DNA of 20,359 bases from Spirochaetaceae bacterium (GCA_028818385.1 JAPPNY010000194.1:24055-44413); one strand, 5' to 3'; positions 6,833 to 13,517 are shown, counted from the first letter of the stretch. Notes: generated by a model from the letters alone, not told the origin. Program-made: numbers and translations.

Positions 6833-7476
6833 GTCGCCGCTCCTTCCATCGTCCATCGGTACAGCGCCGCCAGCTCCGCGGCGGCCTTCGATTCCGGCTC
6901 GGACTCCTGGGCCGTCTGCCCCGCGGTGAACGCGTGCACGTGCGCGATGCGCTGGTGCAGCAGCACCGGCGCCACCGCGGCACCCCGATCGGCCATCGCC
7001 TGCCGTGCCTGCTCGGCGAGCTGACCCCGGGCTGGCACCGCGTTGAGCACCACGTGCGTGCGCAGCGGACCGGCAACCCTGTGGCCGTCCACACGGGCGA
7101 TCTCGCAGATGTCCAGAGTTGCCCCGATCGCGTGCAGGTCCGCGACCGAGCATCGGCACGGGACCAGTACCACGTCGGCGGCGCGCGCGGCCGCTAGCGC
7201 GGCCTCGGACGCATGCGGCGCGGTGTCGATCACCGCCAGGTCGGCGCCGTTGACGCGGGCGGCTTCGAGCAAGCGCCGAAGCCGCGGCGCATGGGCGGCG
7301 ACCACCGCCGGGCGGTCGGCCGCGCGCAGGTCGCCCCACACGCTCGTCGATCCCTGCGGATCCAGGTCGACCACGACGGCGCACCCGCCGGCCAGCTCAT
7401 GCGCGACGGCCAGGCCGACCGCGCAGGTCGTCTTGCCGGCGCCGCCCTTCTGGGAGATCATCGCAACGGATAGCAT
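6829..7476 (-). CDS. ParA-family partition ATPase
   Basis: 215 aa, the size of the small ParF-like ATPases without an N-terminal HTH. A deviant Walker A, KGGAGKTT (residues 10-17), sits right at the N-terminus. DLDPQGSTSVW is the switch I/A' region and AVIDTAPH the Walker B region. Such proteins bind DNA non-specifically when ATP-bound and move plasmid or element copies along the nucleoid. The start ATG 7476 gives MLSVAMISQKGG and lies inside an 11-bp inverted repeat, so a bound regulator would cover it. It overlaps the downstream RHH gene by 4 nt. Finding it beside a dead integrase suggests a plasmid or integrative element origin. Confidence 0.9.
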   Translation of the reverse strand: MLSVAMISQKGGAGKTTCAVGLAVAHELAGGCAVVVDLDPQGSTSVWGDLRAADRPAVVAAHAPRLRRLLEAARVNGADLAVIDTAPHASEAALAAARAADVVLVPCRCSVADLHAIGATLDICEIARVDGHRVAGPLRTHVVLNAVPARGQLAEQARQAMADRGAAVAPVLLHQRIAHVHAFTAGQTAQESEPESKAAAELAALYRWTMEGAAT

Positions 7477-7515
7477 GATAGCAATGTATCGACGCTATCA
7501 TGCTTTCACTATAGC
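7469..7515 (-). promoter_or_regulatory. Candidate parA operator/centromere: GATAGC repeats
   Basis: AGCATGATAGC (7472-7482) and GCTATCATGCT (7494-7504) form a perfect 11-bp inverted repeat with an 11-nt spacer. The left arm covers the parA start codon. The left side also has two 8-bp-spaced direct units, GATAGCAT and GATAGCAA (7469-7484), and the right side continues with the related GCTTTCAC and TATAGCTC. RHH partition proteins of the omega/ParG class bind short tandem or inverted units of this kind in front of parA. This is inference from layout. Confidence 0.6.
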
Positions 7516-7795
7516 TCCAGGCCGGGCCAGGCGCGCGCTCAGAGCTTCGCACCAGCAGCGTAGCCCCGCTTGATCCCTGGGGAGGCGGTCGGCGAGCATG
7601 GGCACCGTTAGATCAGTGCGGACGGCCCATGTCGGGCCGCCCGCGGAATACCACAGCCGATTGAACCCCCGCCGGGCGGAGTAGCTACCTCCGGCGGGAC
7701 GGTGAATACGCGGGATCCGCCTTACCTCTGTGTCTGCGCTGATCTAACGACGACCCGGCACCTATGCCGGGCGATCGAAGGAGGATCGAGCGCCG
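7516..7795 (+). other. Gene-free spacer with three stem-loops before the protease gene
   Basis: I see no coding sequence here. Three hairpins succeed each other on the plus strand: GGCCC-atgtc-GGGCC (7624-7638), CCCGCCGG...CCGGCGGG with a further GTAGCTAC palindrome in its loop (7668-7698), and CCCGGC-acctat-GCCGGG (7754-7771). The last ends 6 nt before the AAGGAGG of the protease. It could be a structured mRNA leader. No known riboswitch or tRNA pattern was recognised. Confidence 0.4.
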
Positions 7796-9784
7796 ATGAA
7801 ACGCGAGTTCACCGCGAAGCTGGTAATGCTGGCAGCCGTGTGCGCCCTGGGAGCGTTCTGCGATCGTGCGGCCGCGCTCACCAACGCGGAAGCCATGCCG
7901 CCCGAGGCGTTCCGCTTCGTCGCCTACGTCGGCGACGACTACGGGTACTGCACCGGGGCGATCATCGCGCCTACCTGGGTGCTGACGGCGGCGCACTGCG
8001 TGGTTCACGGAGACGGATCCACGATCAAGCCGGACGAGATCGGCGACCTGTCGCGCGGGTGGCCGGACGATGACTGGGAACGGGTGCCGGTCAAGCGGGT
8101 AATCTCGCACCCGCACTACTACTGGGAGGGCGACGGATTCCGAAACGACGTCGCGCTGCTCGAACTGGCGCGGCCGTTTGCATCCGCAGAGCTGGTCGCG
8201 GTCCTCGGCCCCGAGGACGAAACGCTGCATGCCCCGAACGGCACCACGGCGGTTCTGATCGGGTACGGCGAAAATGAGCACGGACAGCGAGACCGCGATG
8301 GGCTGTTCCGAGTGCTCGAAGCCCCGCTGTACCACGCTGACGCCTGCAGGACGGAGCACTCCTTTGTCGACCCCAGGGACGAGATCGTGCACGACCTGAC
8401 CATCTGCGCGGGAGATCGCGCCAGGGGCATACGGAGCGGAGACAGCGGCGGGCCGTTACTGGTGGAGACCGAAGACGGCACCTACGGCGTGATCGGCGTC
8501 GCCTCGATATCCGGAAACGACCCTACGGGGTATCCGGTGGTCGCCGTCTACACCCGCGTGGCGACCGTCAAGGAGTGGATTGACGGGTGTGTTCACGGCA
8601 CCGAGGAGTGCGTTGAAGGCGGCGTGAGCCTGCCCGAGCTGAAGCGCTACGGGCCGAACGAGATTCGGAACTCGGAGACGCTTGAGTCTCGGCCGACGGC
8701 GGTCATCTTCGTCAACGAAACGCAAGGGGTTATCTCGCATCACTGGATCGCCTTCGACGGGGGCGAGATACCCTACGGCTCAGTGGCTCCGGGCGAGTCC
8801 TACAGCCAGCACACCTACCCAGGGCATGTCTGGGCGGTCAAGGATGCCGAGGGCCGAACGTTCGGCGTCTTCGTCGCCGAGCGGGAGATGGGGCGAGCGA
8901 TCGTCACCGGCGAAGCCGTCATGGCGGCGGTGCAAGACGACAGCGGCGGGGCGCCCGTTGCTGTCGCGGCTCCGCCGGGTGGTGGTGCGTGGACGAAGCT
9001 GGAGCAGGATTTTCCTTGCCCTGATCCATGCGTCGGGTCGTGGAGAGACGGCGAATTTCATGCGGAGTTCAATCCGTCGGTAGATCTGGACCGCCAGACT
9101 ACGCCTGGGACGTGGGGAGGCTACCCCCAAGGCACGATGAATCGACCGAGCCCGTGGGACGGCATATGGGCGGTGTACGAAGCGGCCGACGGTGCCGTGG
9201 TACAGGTGGCGGCCTTCGGAGATGAAGTGTCCGAGCGGCATGAGTCCGGGACCGGGTGGCGTCTGTGGACGGGGTCGAGCTGGGGCGAGTGGAACATCGA
9301 GCACGAGCCCCTCCGGACCGACGGTGGCAGCAGGTTGCCGCGCCACGTGGACGTGCAGGCGGCGCCGGCGAGCCCGGTAAGCCTGATCCAAGGGTCTCAG
9401 TTGGGCGTGGCCGTGCCGCCGGGAGAGCAGTACAACAACGGCCGGAACTGGCTGTCGTCGTGGCTGTTGCTGATTCACGACGAGGCGACCGGCGCGCAGA
9501 CCGCGGTGCAGTGCTGGTACGGATGCCGGGCGTACCAGCGGGGGAGCGACCTTGCGGTCGTCGCCGCCGCGGATCCCGAGCTGCCGGCGCTGCACGATGG
9601 TGGCGCAGCGGTCCCGACGCAACCGGTCGCCCTCCTGCCCGGGCTTTCTCGTGAGAAGATCGCGCAGGTGCTCGATGAGGCGCTGTCTGCGACCATGTGG
9701 AACATGCACGGTGAGGAGGTTCCGGATTGGGGGGCGCGGCTGCGAGCGGTGGAGCTGGCGATCGCCCTTTGGCCGGCGAGGTGA
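7796..9784 (+). CDS. Secreted trypsin-like serine protease with VHL-beta-like domain
   Basis: 662 aa. A signal peptide occupies residues 1-28 (KLVMLAAVCALGAF core). The trypsin (S1) domain spans about 33-265 and has the full triad: His67 in TAAHC, Asp118 in NDVALLEL and Ser217 in GDSGGP. Residues about 293-370 match the beta domain of the von Hippel-Lindau protein (SRPTAVIFVNET, HHWIAFDGG, PYGSVAPGESY, QHTYPGHVWAVKDAEG, GVFVAE). The positions that in human VHL line the hydroxyproline pocket are kept: Trp317, Tyr327, Thr340 (Ser in VHL), His344 and Trp346. Residues about 395-590 form an unrecognised Trp-rich, apparently beta-rich region with two Cys pairs (CPDPC, CWYGC), followed by a helical tail. 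AAGGAGG at 7777-7783 fits ATG 7796. The stop overlaps the next start as GTGA. The protease call is firm and the VHL match is strong by eye. Confidence 0.93.
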   Translation: MKREFTAKLVMLAAVCALGAFCDRAAALTNAEAMPPEAFRFVAYVGDDYGYCTGAIIAPTWVLTAAHCVVHGDGSTIKPDEIGDLSRGWPDDDWERVPVKRVISHPHYYWEGDGFRNDVALLELARPFASAELVAVLGPEDETLHAPNGTTAVLIGYGENEHGQRDRDGLFRVLEAPLYHADACRTEHSFVDPRDEIVHDLTICAGDRARGIRSGDSGGPLLVETEDGTYGVIGVASISGNDPTGYPVVAVYTRVATVKEWIDGCVHGTEECVEGGVSLPELKRYGPNEIRNSETLESRPTAVIFVNETQGVISHHWIAFDGGEIPYGSVAPGESYSQHTYPGHVWAVKDAEGRTFGVFVAEREMGRAIVTGEAVMAAVQDDSGGAPVAVAAPPGGGAWTKLEQDFPCPDPCVGSWRDGEFHAEFNPSVDLDRQTTPGTWGGYPQGTMNRPSPWDGIWAVYEAADGAVVQVAAFGDEVSERHESGTGWRLWTGSSWGEWNIEHEPLRTDGGSRLPRHVDVQAAPASPVSLIQGSQLGVAVPPGEQYNNGRNWLSSWLLLIHDEATGAQTAVQCWYGCRAYQRGSDLAVVAAADPELPALHDGGAAVPTQPVALLPGLSREKIAQVLDEALSATMWNMHGEEVPDWGARLRAVELAIALWPAR

Positions 9785-10397
9785 GGACGTTCGTTGAGAT
9801 CGGCTGCGCCGACTTCGACACGCTGATTCCGCTCGCCGAAGCGGGGGCTTGGCGCGGGTTCTGCGTCGAGCCGGTCCCGCACTTGGCGGCGACGCTCCGG
9901 AAGATGGCGGCCGGGCTGCCGGTGACGATCATCGAAGCCGCGGTGACCAGCCAGACCGGGCGGGTGTCGATGCGCGTGCCGACGACCGTCACGGAGGGGT
10001 CGGACGCGGGGATAGGTTACGTCAACACGGCCGACCATGCGGGAAGCCGCTACCTCGAACGGCCCGAGTTCGCCTACCTGTCCCCGGCCGACCTTGACGA
10101 CGTGGAGGCGCTGACGCTCGATGCGCTTCTGGATCGGATCGACGTCGCCACCGTCGACTTGCTCAAGGTCGATACCGAGGGACACGAGCTGAACATCTTT
10201 CGCGCGTACTCCTGGAAGGTGCGGCCCGCGGTGATCAAGGCCGAGCATATCGGCTCACCGGGCGACACCCTGCAGAAGCTCCTCGAGAAGCTCGCGGGTA
10301 CTACACTTGGAATGAGCCGCGCGACCTGTACGCCATCGACGCGGCGCCGACCTTGGAACGGAGAACGCCGCGCGGCCCGAGTTCGCCCCCGTTGTAA
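9781..10397 (+). pseudogene. FkbM-family methyltransferase with one frame break
   Basis: SAM-dependent methyltransferase of the FkbM type, which usually O-methylates sugars or small molecules. GTG 9781 overlaps the protease stop (GTGA). The motifs are TFVEIGCADFDT (SAM loop), FCVEPVPHLAATL (acidic residue after strand 2), VDLLKVDTEGHELNIFRA (the FkbM hallmark) and VIKAEHIG. At about 10297-10299 (GCGGGTAC) the frame is lost. With one more G the text continues GYYTWNEPRDLYAIDA, the expected C-terminal strands, and ends at TAA 10395-10397. Read as it stands, the frame runs on into unrelated sequence. A single missing G in a G-run may be an assembly error, so the gene could be intact (about 205 aa). 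Confidence 0.8.
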
Positions 10398-10442
10398 TGC
10401 CGGGGTTGTGGACGCGACCTCCTCTCGACCGCGCGGCGCCCA

Positions 10443-10484
10443 CCGATCAAGAGCATCGGCCGATCGTCGACGGCGCTTGATCGG
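10443..10484. terminator. 9-bp inverted repeat between convergent genes
   Basis: CCGATCAAG (10443-10451) and CTTGATCGG (10476-10484) pair perfectly around a 24-nt loop. The loop itself has partial self-complementarity (GGCCGATCG). It lies where the methyltransferase and the minus-strand cluster meet and could end transcription both ways. No T-tract is present. Confidence 0.4.
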
Positions 10485-10506
10485 GGGCCCGGATCTTGCG
10501 TGCCAT
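10447..10506 (-). CDS. Short ORF, possible truncated gene
   Basis: 19 codons, MARKIRAPDQAPSTIGRCS. GAGGAGG sits 6 nt before ATG 10506, the best ribosome binding site of this minus-strand cluster, and the stop of the preceding gene is 12 nt upstream. That makes initiation believable, but the product ends within the inverted repeat at 10443-10484. It may be the stub of a last cluster gene cut off when the methyltransferase side was joined, or a frame-broken gene. Confidence 0.3.
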   Translation of the reverse strand: MARKIRAPDQAPSTIGRCS

Positions 10507-10517
10507 GGCTGGCCTCC

Positions 10518-10826
10518 TCAGTCGATGATTCCCGGGCCGCCCACGGCGGCCACGCTTGGCATGATGCGGATGCGGGCTCCTGCAGGGCCGGTCAGCCGGA
10601 AGTGCCCGGTGTCGCTGCCCTCGACGCGGGTCATCCCGGCGGCGGTGATCGTGGAGCCGGCGTCCACCCACGGCGCCGACTCGTCGGCCCGGAACTGCAG
10701 CGACCAGGTGGCGCCCTGGGTCGTCGGGAACACCTCGACCACCGGCAGCCACAGGTGGCGGTAGCCGAAGCCGCCGGGCAGGTGCAGGGCCGCGCTTTCG
10801 GTGTCGGCGACGTCGACCACAATCAC
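10518..10826 (-). CDS. Small beta-rich hypothetical protein, possibly phage structural
   Basis: 102 aa from GTG 10826, which overlaps the previous stop as GTGA. It reads MIVVDVADTESAALHLPGG, then alternating strand-like segments (WLPVVEVFPT, ATWSLQFRADES, WVDAGSTITAAG, GHFRLTGPAGARIRIMPS), a beta-sandwich pattern of the kind found in phage decoration or tail-associated proteins. I do not recognise a family. Last full gene of a four-gene minus-strand run with overlapping or abutting ends, so co-translation is likely. Confidence 0.65.
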   Translation of the reverse strand: MIVVDVADTESAALHLPGGFGYRHLWLPVVEVFPTTQGATWSLQFRADESAPWVDAGSTITAAGMTRVEGSDTGHFRLTGPAGARIRIMPSVAAVGGPGIID

Positions 10827-11350
10827 GCGGCGCCCTCTGCGGCCTGGGCCTGGTCGGGCGGGGCCGCCAGTTCCGAGAGCCGCTGCGCGGCCTCTGATTC
10901 CAGCAGGTCCACGTCCGGCGGCCGTGCGCGAAAGGTCAGCCCGGCGAACTGCGCCAGGTCGATCCAGAGCCGCAGTCCCTTGGCGCGAGCGGACCAGTCC
11001 GGGTGACCGTCCTTGCGCGTGGCGCCGGCCAGGTCCGCGACCGCGGCCACCAGGGCATCGACACCCATACCGGCGGCGACCAGGTGCGCGCCGGTCGAGA
11101 CGCCGATGGTGCGGCGCAGCCAGGTCTTGGCGTCCCTGCACTCGCGCGCCGCTTCGTCGGTGGGCACGTCGAACCGGCCCGTGGCCACGCGCCAGGCGTG
11201 AGCGGCTCGGGACCGGGGGTTGCGAAGCTCGGTCATCGCCAGGCAGACCGCGCCCACCCGCAGCCGTTCCTCAACGACGTCGGGATCCGCGCGGACGACC
11301 GCGCGGTCGGCGTGCAGGTCGGCCGGATCGCGGCCGGGACCTCCGGCCAT
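10823..11350 (-). CDS. Helical hypothetical protein, cluster gene 3
   Basis: 175 aa, not recognised. ATG 11350 follows the preceding TGA directly (TGAATG), and its own stop overlaps the next GTG. It is mostly helical: VVEERLRVGAVCLAMTEL, SRAAHAWRVATGRF, ARECRDAKTWLRRTIG, HLVAAGMGVDALVAAVADLAG, RAKGLRLWIDLAQFAG. An acidic Ala-rich tail follows (QAQAAEGAA). There is no signal peptide or membrane segment. Small size, tight packing and the beta-rich follower resemble a phage morphogenesis or packaging module, but no terminase, portal or capsid motif is visible, so that is a guess. Confidence 0.65.
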   Translation of the reverse strand: MAGGPGRDPADLHADRAVVRADPDVVEERLRVGAVCLAMTELRNPRSRAAHAWRVATGRFDVPTDEAARECRDAKTWLRRTIGVSTGAHLVAAGMGVDALVAAVADLAGATRKDGHPDWSARAKGLRLWIDLAQFAGLTFRARPPDVDLLESEAAQRLSELAAPPDQAQAAEGAA

Positions 11351-11719
11351 TCAGGCGGCCTTCGCGCGGCGCTCCGCGTGCCCCGGCGGGTACAGCCAGC
11401 CCTCGCGGTGCGCGCGCTCGAGGATCATGTTCCTGATGTGGTCCGCCTCGGCCTTGACGGCCGCCAGGTCGGCGTCCTCGGCAACGAGCCGGCGGCCCTC
11501 GGCGGTGTGCGTCTCCCACACGCCGTAGTCGGACGGATGGTCGACGGCGCGCCGTTCCCGTTCCGACAGGCGGGCGCGGTCGGGGTCGCTCTCGCCCTTC
11601 AATCGCAGGAACAGCCGGATGCGCGCCGCTTCCCGGCGGCCCACCTCGGCGTATGCCGCGGGCGATCGCTCGCGCGGGTCCTCGGCGTCGAGCATCGCGT
11701 CGATCAGCGACCGGCTCAT
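11351..11719 (-). CDS. Charged hypothetical protein, cluster gene 2
   Basis: 122 aa, not recognised. MSRSLIDAMLDAEDPRERS opens a highly charged helical protein with recognisable pieces RREAARIRLFLRLKGE, SDYGVWETHTAEGRRLV and KAEADHIRNMILERAHREG. It ends in a basic stretch GHAERRAKAA. ATG 11719 lies 10 nt after the stop of the preceding gene, and its stop abuts the next ATG. It is cytoplasmic by composition. The length and coiled, charged make-up would suit a scaffold or adaptor, but there is no direct evidence. Confidence 0.6.
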   Translation of the reverse strand: MSRSLIDAMLDAEDPRERSPAAYAEVGRREAARIRLFLRLKGESDPDRARLSERERRAVDHPSDYGVWETHTAEGRRLVAEDADLAAVKAEADHIRNMILERAHREGWLYPPGHAERRAKAA

Positions 11720-11729
11720 ACGACGGCGC

Positions 11730-11957
11730 TCAGAGGGTCTTCTCCGGCCCCGGCCAGCCGAACCGCGCCAGGCGGATACCGCCGCGCACGCCGCGGCCGG
11801 GCTCCGGGGCGGCGGCGTTGCTCGTGTTCGGGATCATCGCCCGCTGGCGCGCCGCCTCGACCCCGGCAAGCTGCGCGTCGATCTCGGCCTGCTTCTGGTC
11901 GAACCCGCTGCGATCCTCACCGAACAGCCGTACCTGGTGCCCGTTCGAGCTGCTCAC
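11730..11957 (-). CDS. Short hypothetical protein, cluster gene 1
   Basis: 75 aa from GTG 11957 (VSSSNGHQVRLFGEDRSGFD...). The frame is open further upstream, but that part is low-complexity and starts in the repeat region at 12077-12111. The GTG has a GGGAGCG-like element about 8 nt upstream. The middle (KQAEIDAQLAGVEAARQRAMIP) is a helix with heptad spacing. The tail is Gly/Arg-rich (GRGVRGGIRLARFGWPGPE). Family unknown. First gene of the compact minus-strand run 11957-10518. Confidence 0.5.
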   Translation of the reverse strand: MSSSNGHQVRLFGEDRSGFDQKQAEIDAQLAGVEAARQRAMIPNTSNAAAPEPGRGVRGGIRLARFGWPGPEKTL

Positions 11958-12076
11958 GATGGCGCTCCCGCGGCAGCCGCCTCCATCCTGCCACCGTGGA
12001 CGGACCTTCCCGGCGTGCGCATCGAGCCCGACGCCACGGCCCCGCTTACCGGGGCCAAAGGGTGGCGTCTGCTGCC

Positions 12077-12111
12077 GGACACAACCGGGGAAAAACGGAC
12101 ACAACCGGGGA
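12077..12111 (+). repeat. Two 20-nt tandem units (GGACACAACCGGGGA)
   Basis: GGACACAACCGGGGAAAAAC at 12077-12096 is followed directly by GGACACAACCGGGGA at 12097-12111. The repeated 15-mer is exact. It lies upstream of the minus-strand cluster and could be a tandem binding site or a simple local duplication. Confidence 0.7.
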
Positions 12112-12133
12112 GCACGAAGTGCGGGAGGACCCC

Positions 12134-12159
12134 CTGTAGGGCACGGAGCCTACAGTTTT
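12134..12159 (+). terminator. Terminator-like hairpin with T-tract
   Basis: CTGTAGG (12134-12140) pairs with CCTACAG (12149-12155), followed by TTTT, the form of an intrinsic terminator on the plus strand. No plus-strand gene ends just upstream, so its client is unclear. Read on the minus strand it lies between the CoiA-like gene and the small-gene cluster. Confidence 0.4.
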
Positions 12160-12206
12160 CGACCTGCCCGACCCCTCCAGCGCTTCGCGGCGTTGCTCGG
12201 CTGCGG

Positions 12207-12231
12207 GGTTTCCCCGCCCACGCGGGAAACC
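12207..12231 (+). repeat. Solitary CRISPR-repeat-like unit
   Basis: The first 20 nt (12207-12226) are identical to the first 20 nt of the array repeat at 1-2044, and the next five are AAACC instead of GATGGACC. AAACC is the usual 3' end of I-E repeats, so the unit also equals a standard repeat with GAT deleted. The result is a fuller hairpin than a true repeat: GGTTT-(C)-CCCGC, CCAC loop, GCGGG-AAACC. There is no second repeat within 61 nt on either side, so it is not an array. It lies 18 nt from the 3' end of the CoiA-like nuclease gene. It may be a relic, an RNA anti-CRISPR-type mimic, or simply that gene's terminator hairpin. Confidence 0.8.
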
Positions 12232-12248
12232 ACTCCTCGTACGTAGAT

Positions 12249-13127
12249 CTATAACCCACCGGGGAAACTTGTGTAATGTCGGGTGGCGTCTTCGGTTGCG
12301 TCACAGAAGATATGTTCGTCCGTTATACACACGGAATGTCTGCAGTAGAGGCAGTTATATAGCCAATGTACATTCCGACTATGCGCGGATCGTCTAGCAG
12401 CATTGCGCCATCCGTTATTGGGAATATTATCCAAGAGTGCTCTCACCGGCAGGGGACAATCCACAAAAACAGGACCCCTATCTTTCTTGGTGCAGGATTC
12501 CAGACGTTCTGCCGCCCGTGTGTTATATATCCATCGCTTATGCTTCGTGCAGTCAATGACACGCTCCTTGATAACGTGACGTAGGGCGTCCCGCGGCAGG
12601 TCTGAAGCATCTACCTCAATAGCGGATTGCTGTAACGTCTCATAGTAACGTGATTTCTCGTCATCCGAGGCATGTGTGACCTTGATTTCAACGCAAAGCG
12701 TGTGGCCGTTTGCCGTCGCGGTGATGTCTGGAATGATGCTCCCCATCGCGTGTTCTGATCTAACCGCACCAAATCGAACCCTTTTTGAAGATGCTACAAG
12801 GTCGTGATCCTGATGCTCGTAGCTTCTTGTCCCGTCATAGCGCCCGTCTGAAGCCACCACATCGGGCAACGCCATCTCGCGGTATTCCTGGATCACGTCC
12901 TTGCACGCAAGGTGCAAGGCGCTCTCGCCAAGCCGGTCACAGTCTACAGTGTTGGCATGAGCAAAATGGTGCGCGCGCTGCGGACCCTTTTTTGCGACGA
13001 GTTGCCCGCCGCAATCCGGACAGACGCATCCACACGCAAGGCCGCGCGAAACTTCGCTCACGCGCACCGCTTTGCCGTTTCTGCTGGCCCAGCCGGTGTT
13101 CTTCCAATCCGGATTCCTGTCCACCAT
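12249..13127 (-). CDS. CoiA-like protein: zinc finger plus PD-(D/E)XK nuclease
   Basis: 292 aa. An N-terminal Cys/His finger, CVCPDCGGQLVAKKG...AHHFAH (residues 34-57), is the signature of competence CoiA-like proteins. A restriction-endonuclease-fold core follows, with IIPDITA (Asp134) and CVEIKVTH (Glu147, Lys149). A second Cys cluster ends the protein (NCLYCRHSVCITDEHIFC). It probably cuts or processes DNA in the cytoplasm. CoiA helps DNA uptake in Gram-positives, while stand-alone relatives are frequent on mobile elements and near defence genes. ATG 13127 is chosen over earlier in-frame codons because AGGGAG directly precedes it. The start lies in an 8-bp inverted repeat. Base composition is visibly lower in G+C than in any neighbour, with A/T-ending codons, a sign of recent transfer. 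Confidence 0.8.
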   Translation of the reverse strand: MVDRNPDWKNTGWASRNGKAVRVSEVSRGLACGCVCPDCGGQLVAKKGPQRAHHFAHANTVDCDRLGESALHLACKDVIQEYREMALPDVVASDGRYDGTRSYEHQDHDLVASSKRVRFGAVRSEHAMGSIIPDITATANGHTLCVEIKVTHASDDEKSRYYETLQQSAIEVDASDLPRDALRHVIKERVIDCTKHKRWIYNTRAAERLESCTKKDRGPVFVDCPLPVRALLDNIPNNGWRNAARRSAHSRNVHWLYNCLYCRHSVCITDEHIFCDATEDATRHYTSFPGGL

Positions 13128-13167
13128 ATCTCCCTCACCGGCATCTCGCTGCGGAGATATCATCGTA
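13126..13167 (-). promoter_or_regulatory. Inverted repeat over the start of the CoiA-like gene, with -10
   Basis: ATATCTCC (13126-13133 on the plus strand) and GGAGATAT (13153-13160) are perfect 8-bp inverted arms. The arm nearest the gene includes the Shine-Dalgarno GGAG and the first two bases of the ATG. A TACGAT -10-like hexamer lies just upstream (13167-13162). This could be an operator or an RNA hairpin closing the ribosome binding site. Confidence 0.5.
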
Positions 13168-13517
13168 CACAAATCAAGCACACTTCAAACTGAGACATTG
13201 CCGTCGGACCGTGCGGCTGACTTGGTTCCGACATATGTGAGACGCCGCAGGTTCTGCTCCTCGGTGTCCGGCCCTCGGGAACGGCGGGAAGGGCTCGCCA
13301 CGCTTGCAGGGCAGCTCGTCGTACGGACGCAACGGCTGCCGCTGAAGTCGTGATCGATATGTCTCTCGTCAGCCATCGCGCGTCCGCCAAGCCTATCCAT
13401 GGCTCATGATCGGCAGCCAGTCCCCCGTATCCCACGGCAGGAGCGGGCGGCGAGGATCCGGCACAGCCATGTGGACCGGGAGGAAGCGGGTACGAACCGT
13501 TCGCGAGTTGGCGCCGG
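13168..13517. other. Intergenic stretch, no convincing gene
   Basis: It lies between the upstream side of the CoiA-like gene and the 3' end of the ceramidase-like gene. A 63-codon minus-strand frame (13376-13185, MADERHIDHDFSGS...) is open, but it has no ribosome binding site and no recognisable content. I see no RNA gene or repeat. Confidence 0.4.

Noticed and set aside
7516..7795. tRNA or known riboswitch in the hairpin-rich spacer
   Set aside because: No cloverleaf arms, anticodon loop or known aptamer core could be laid out.
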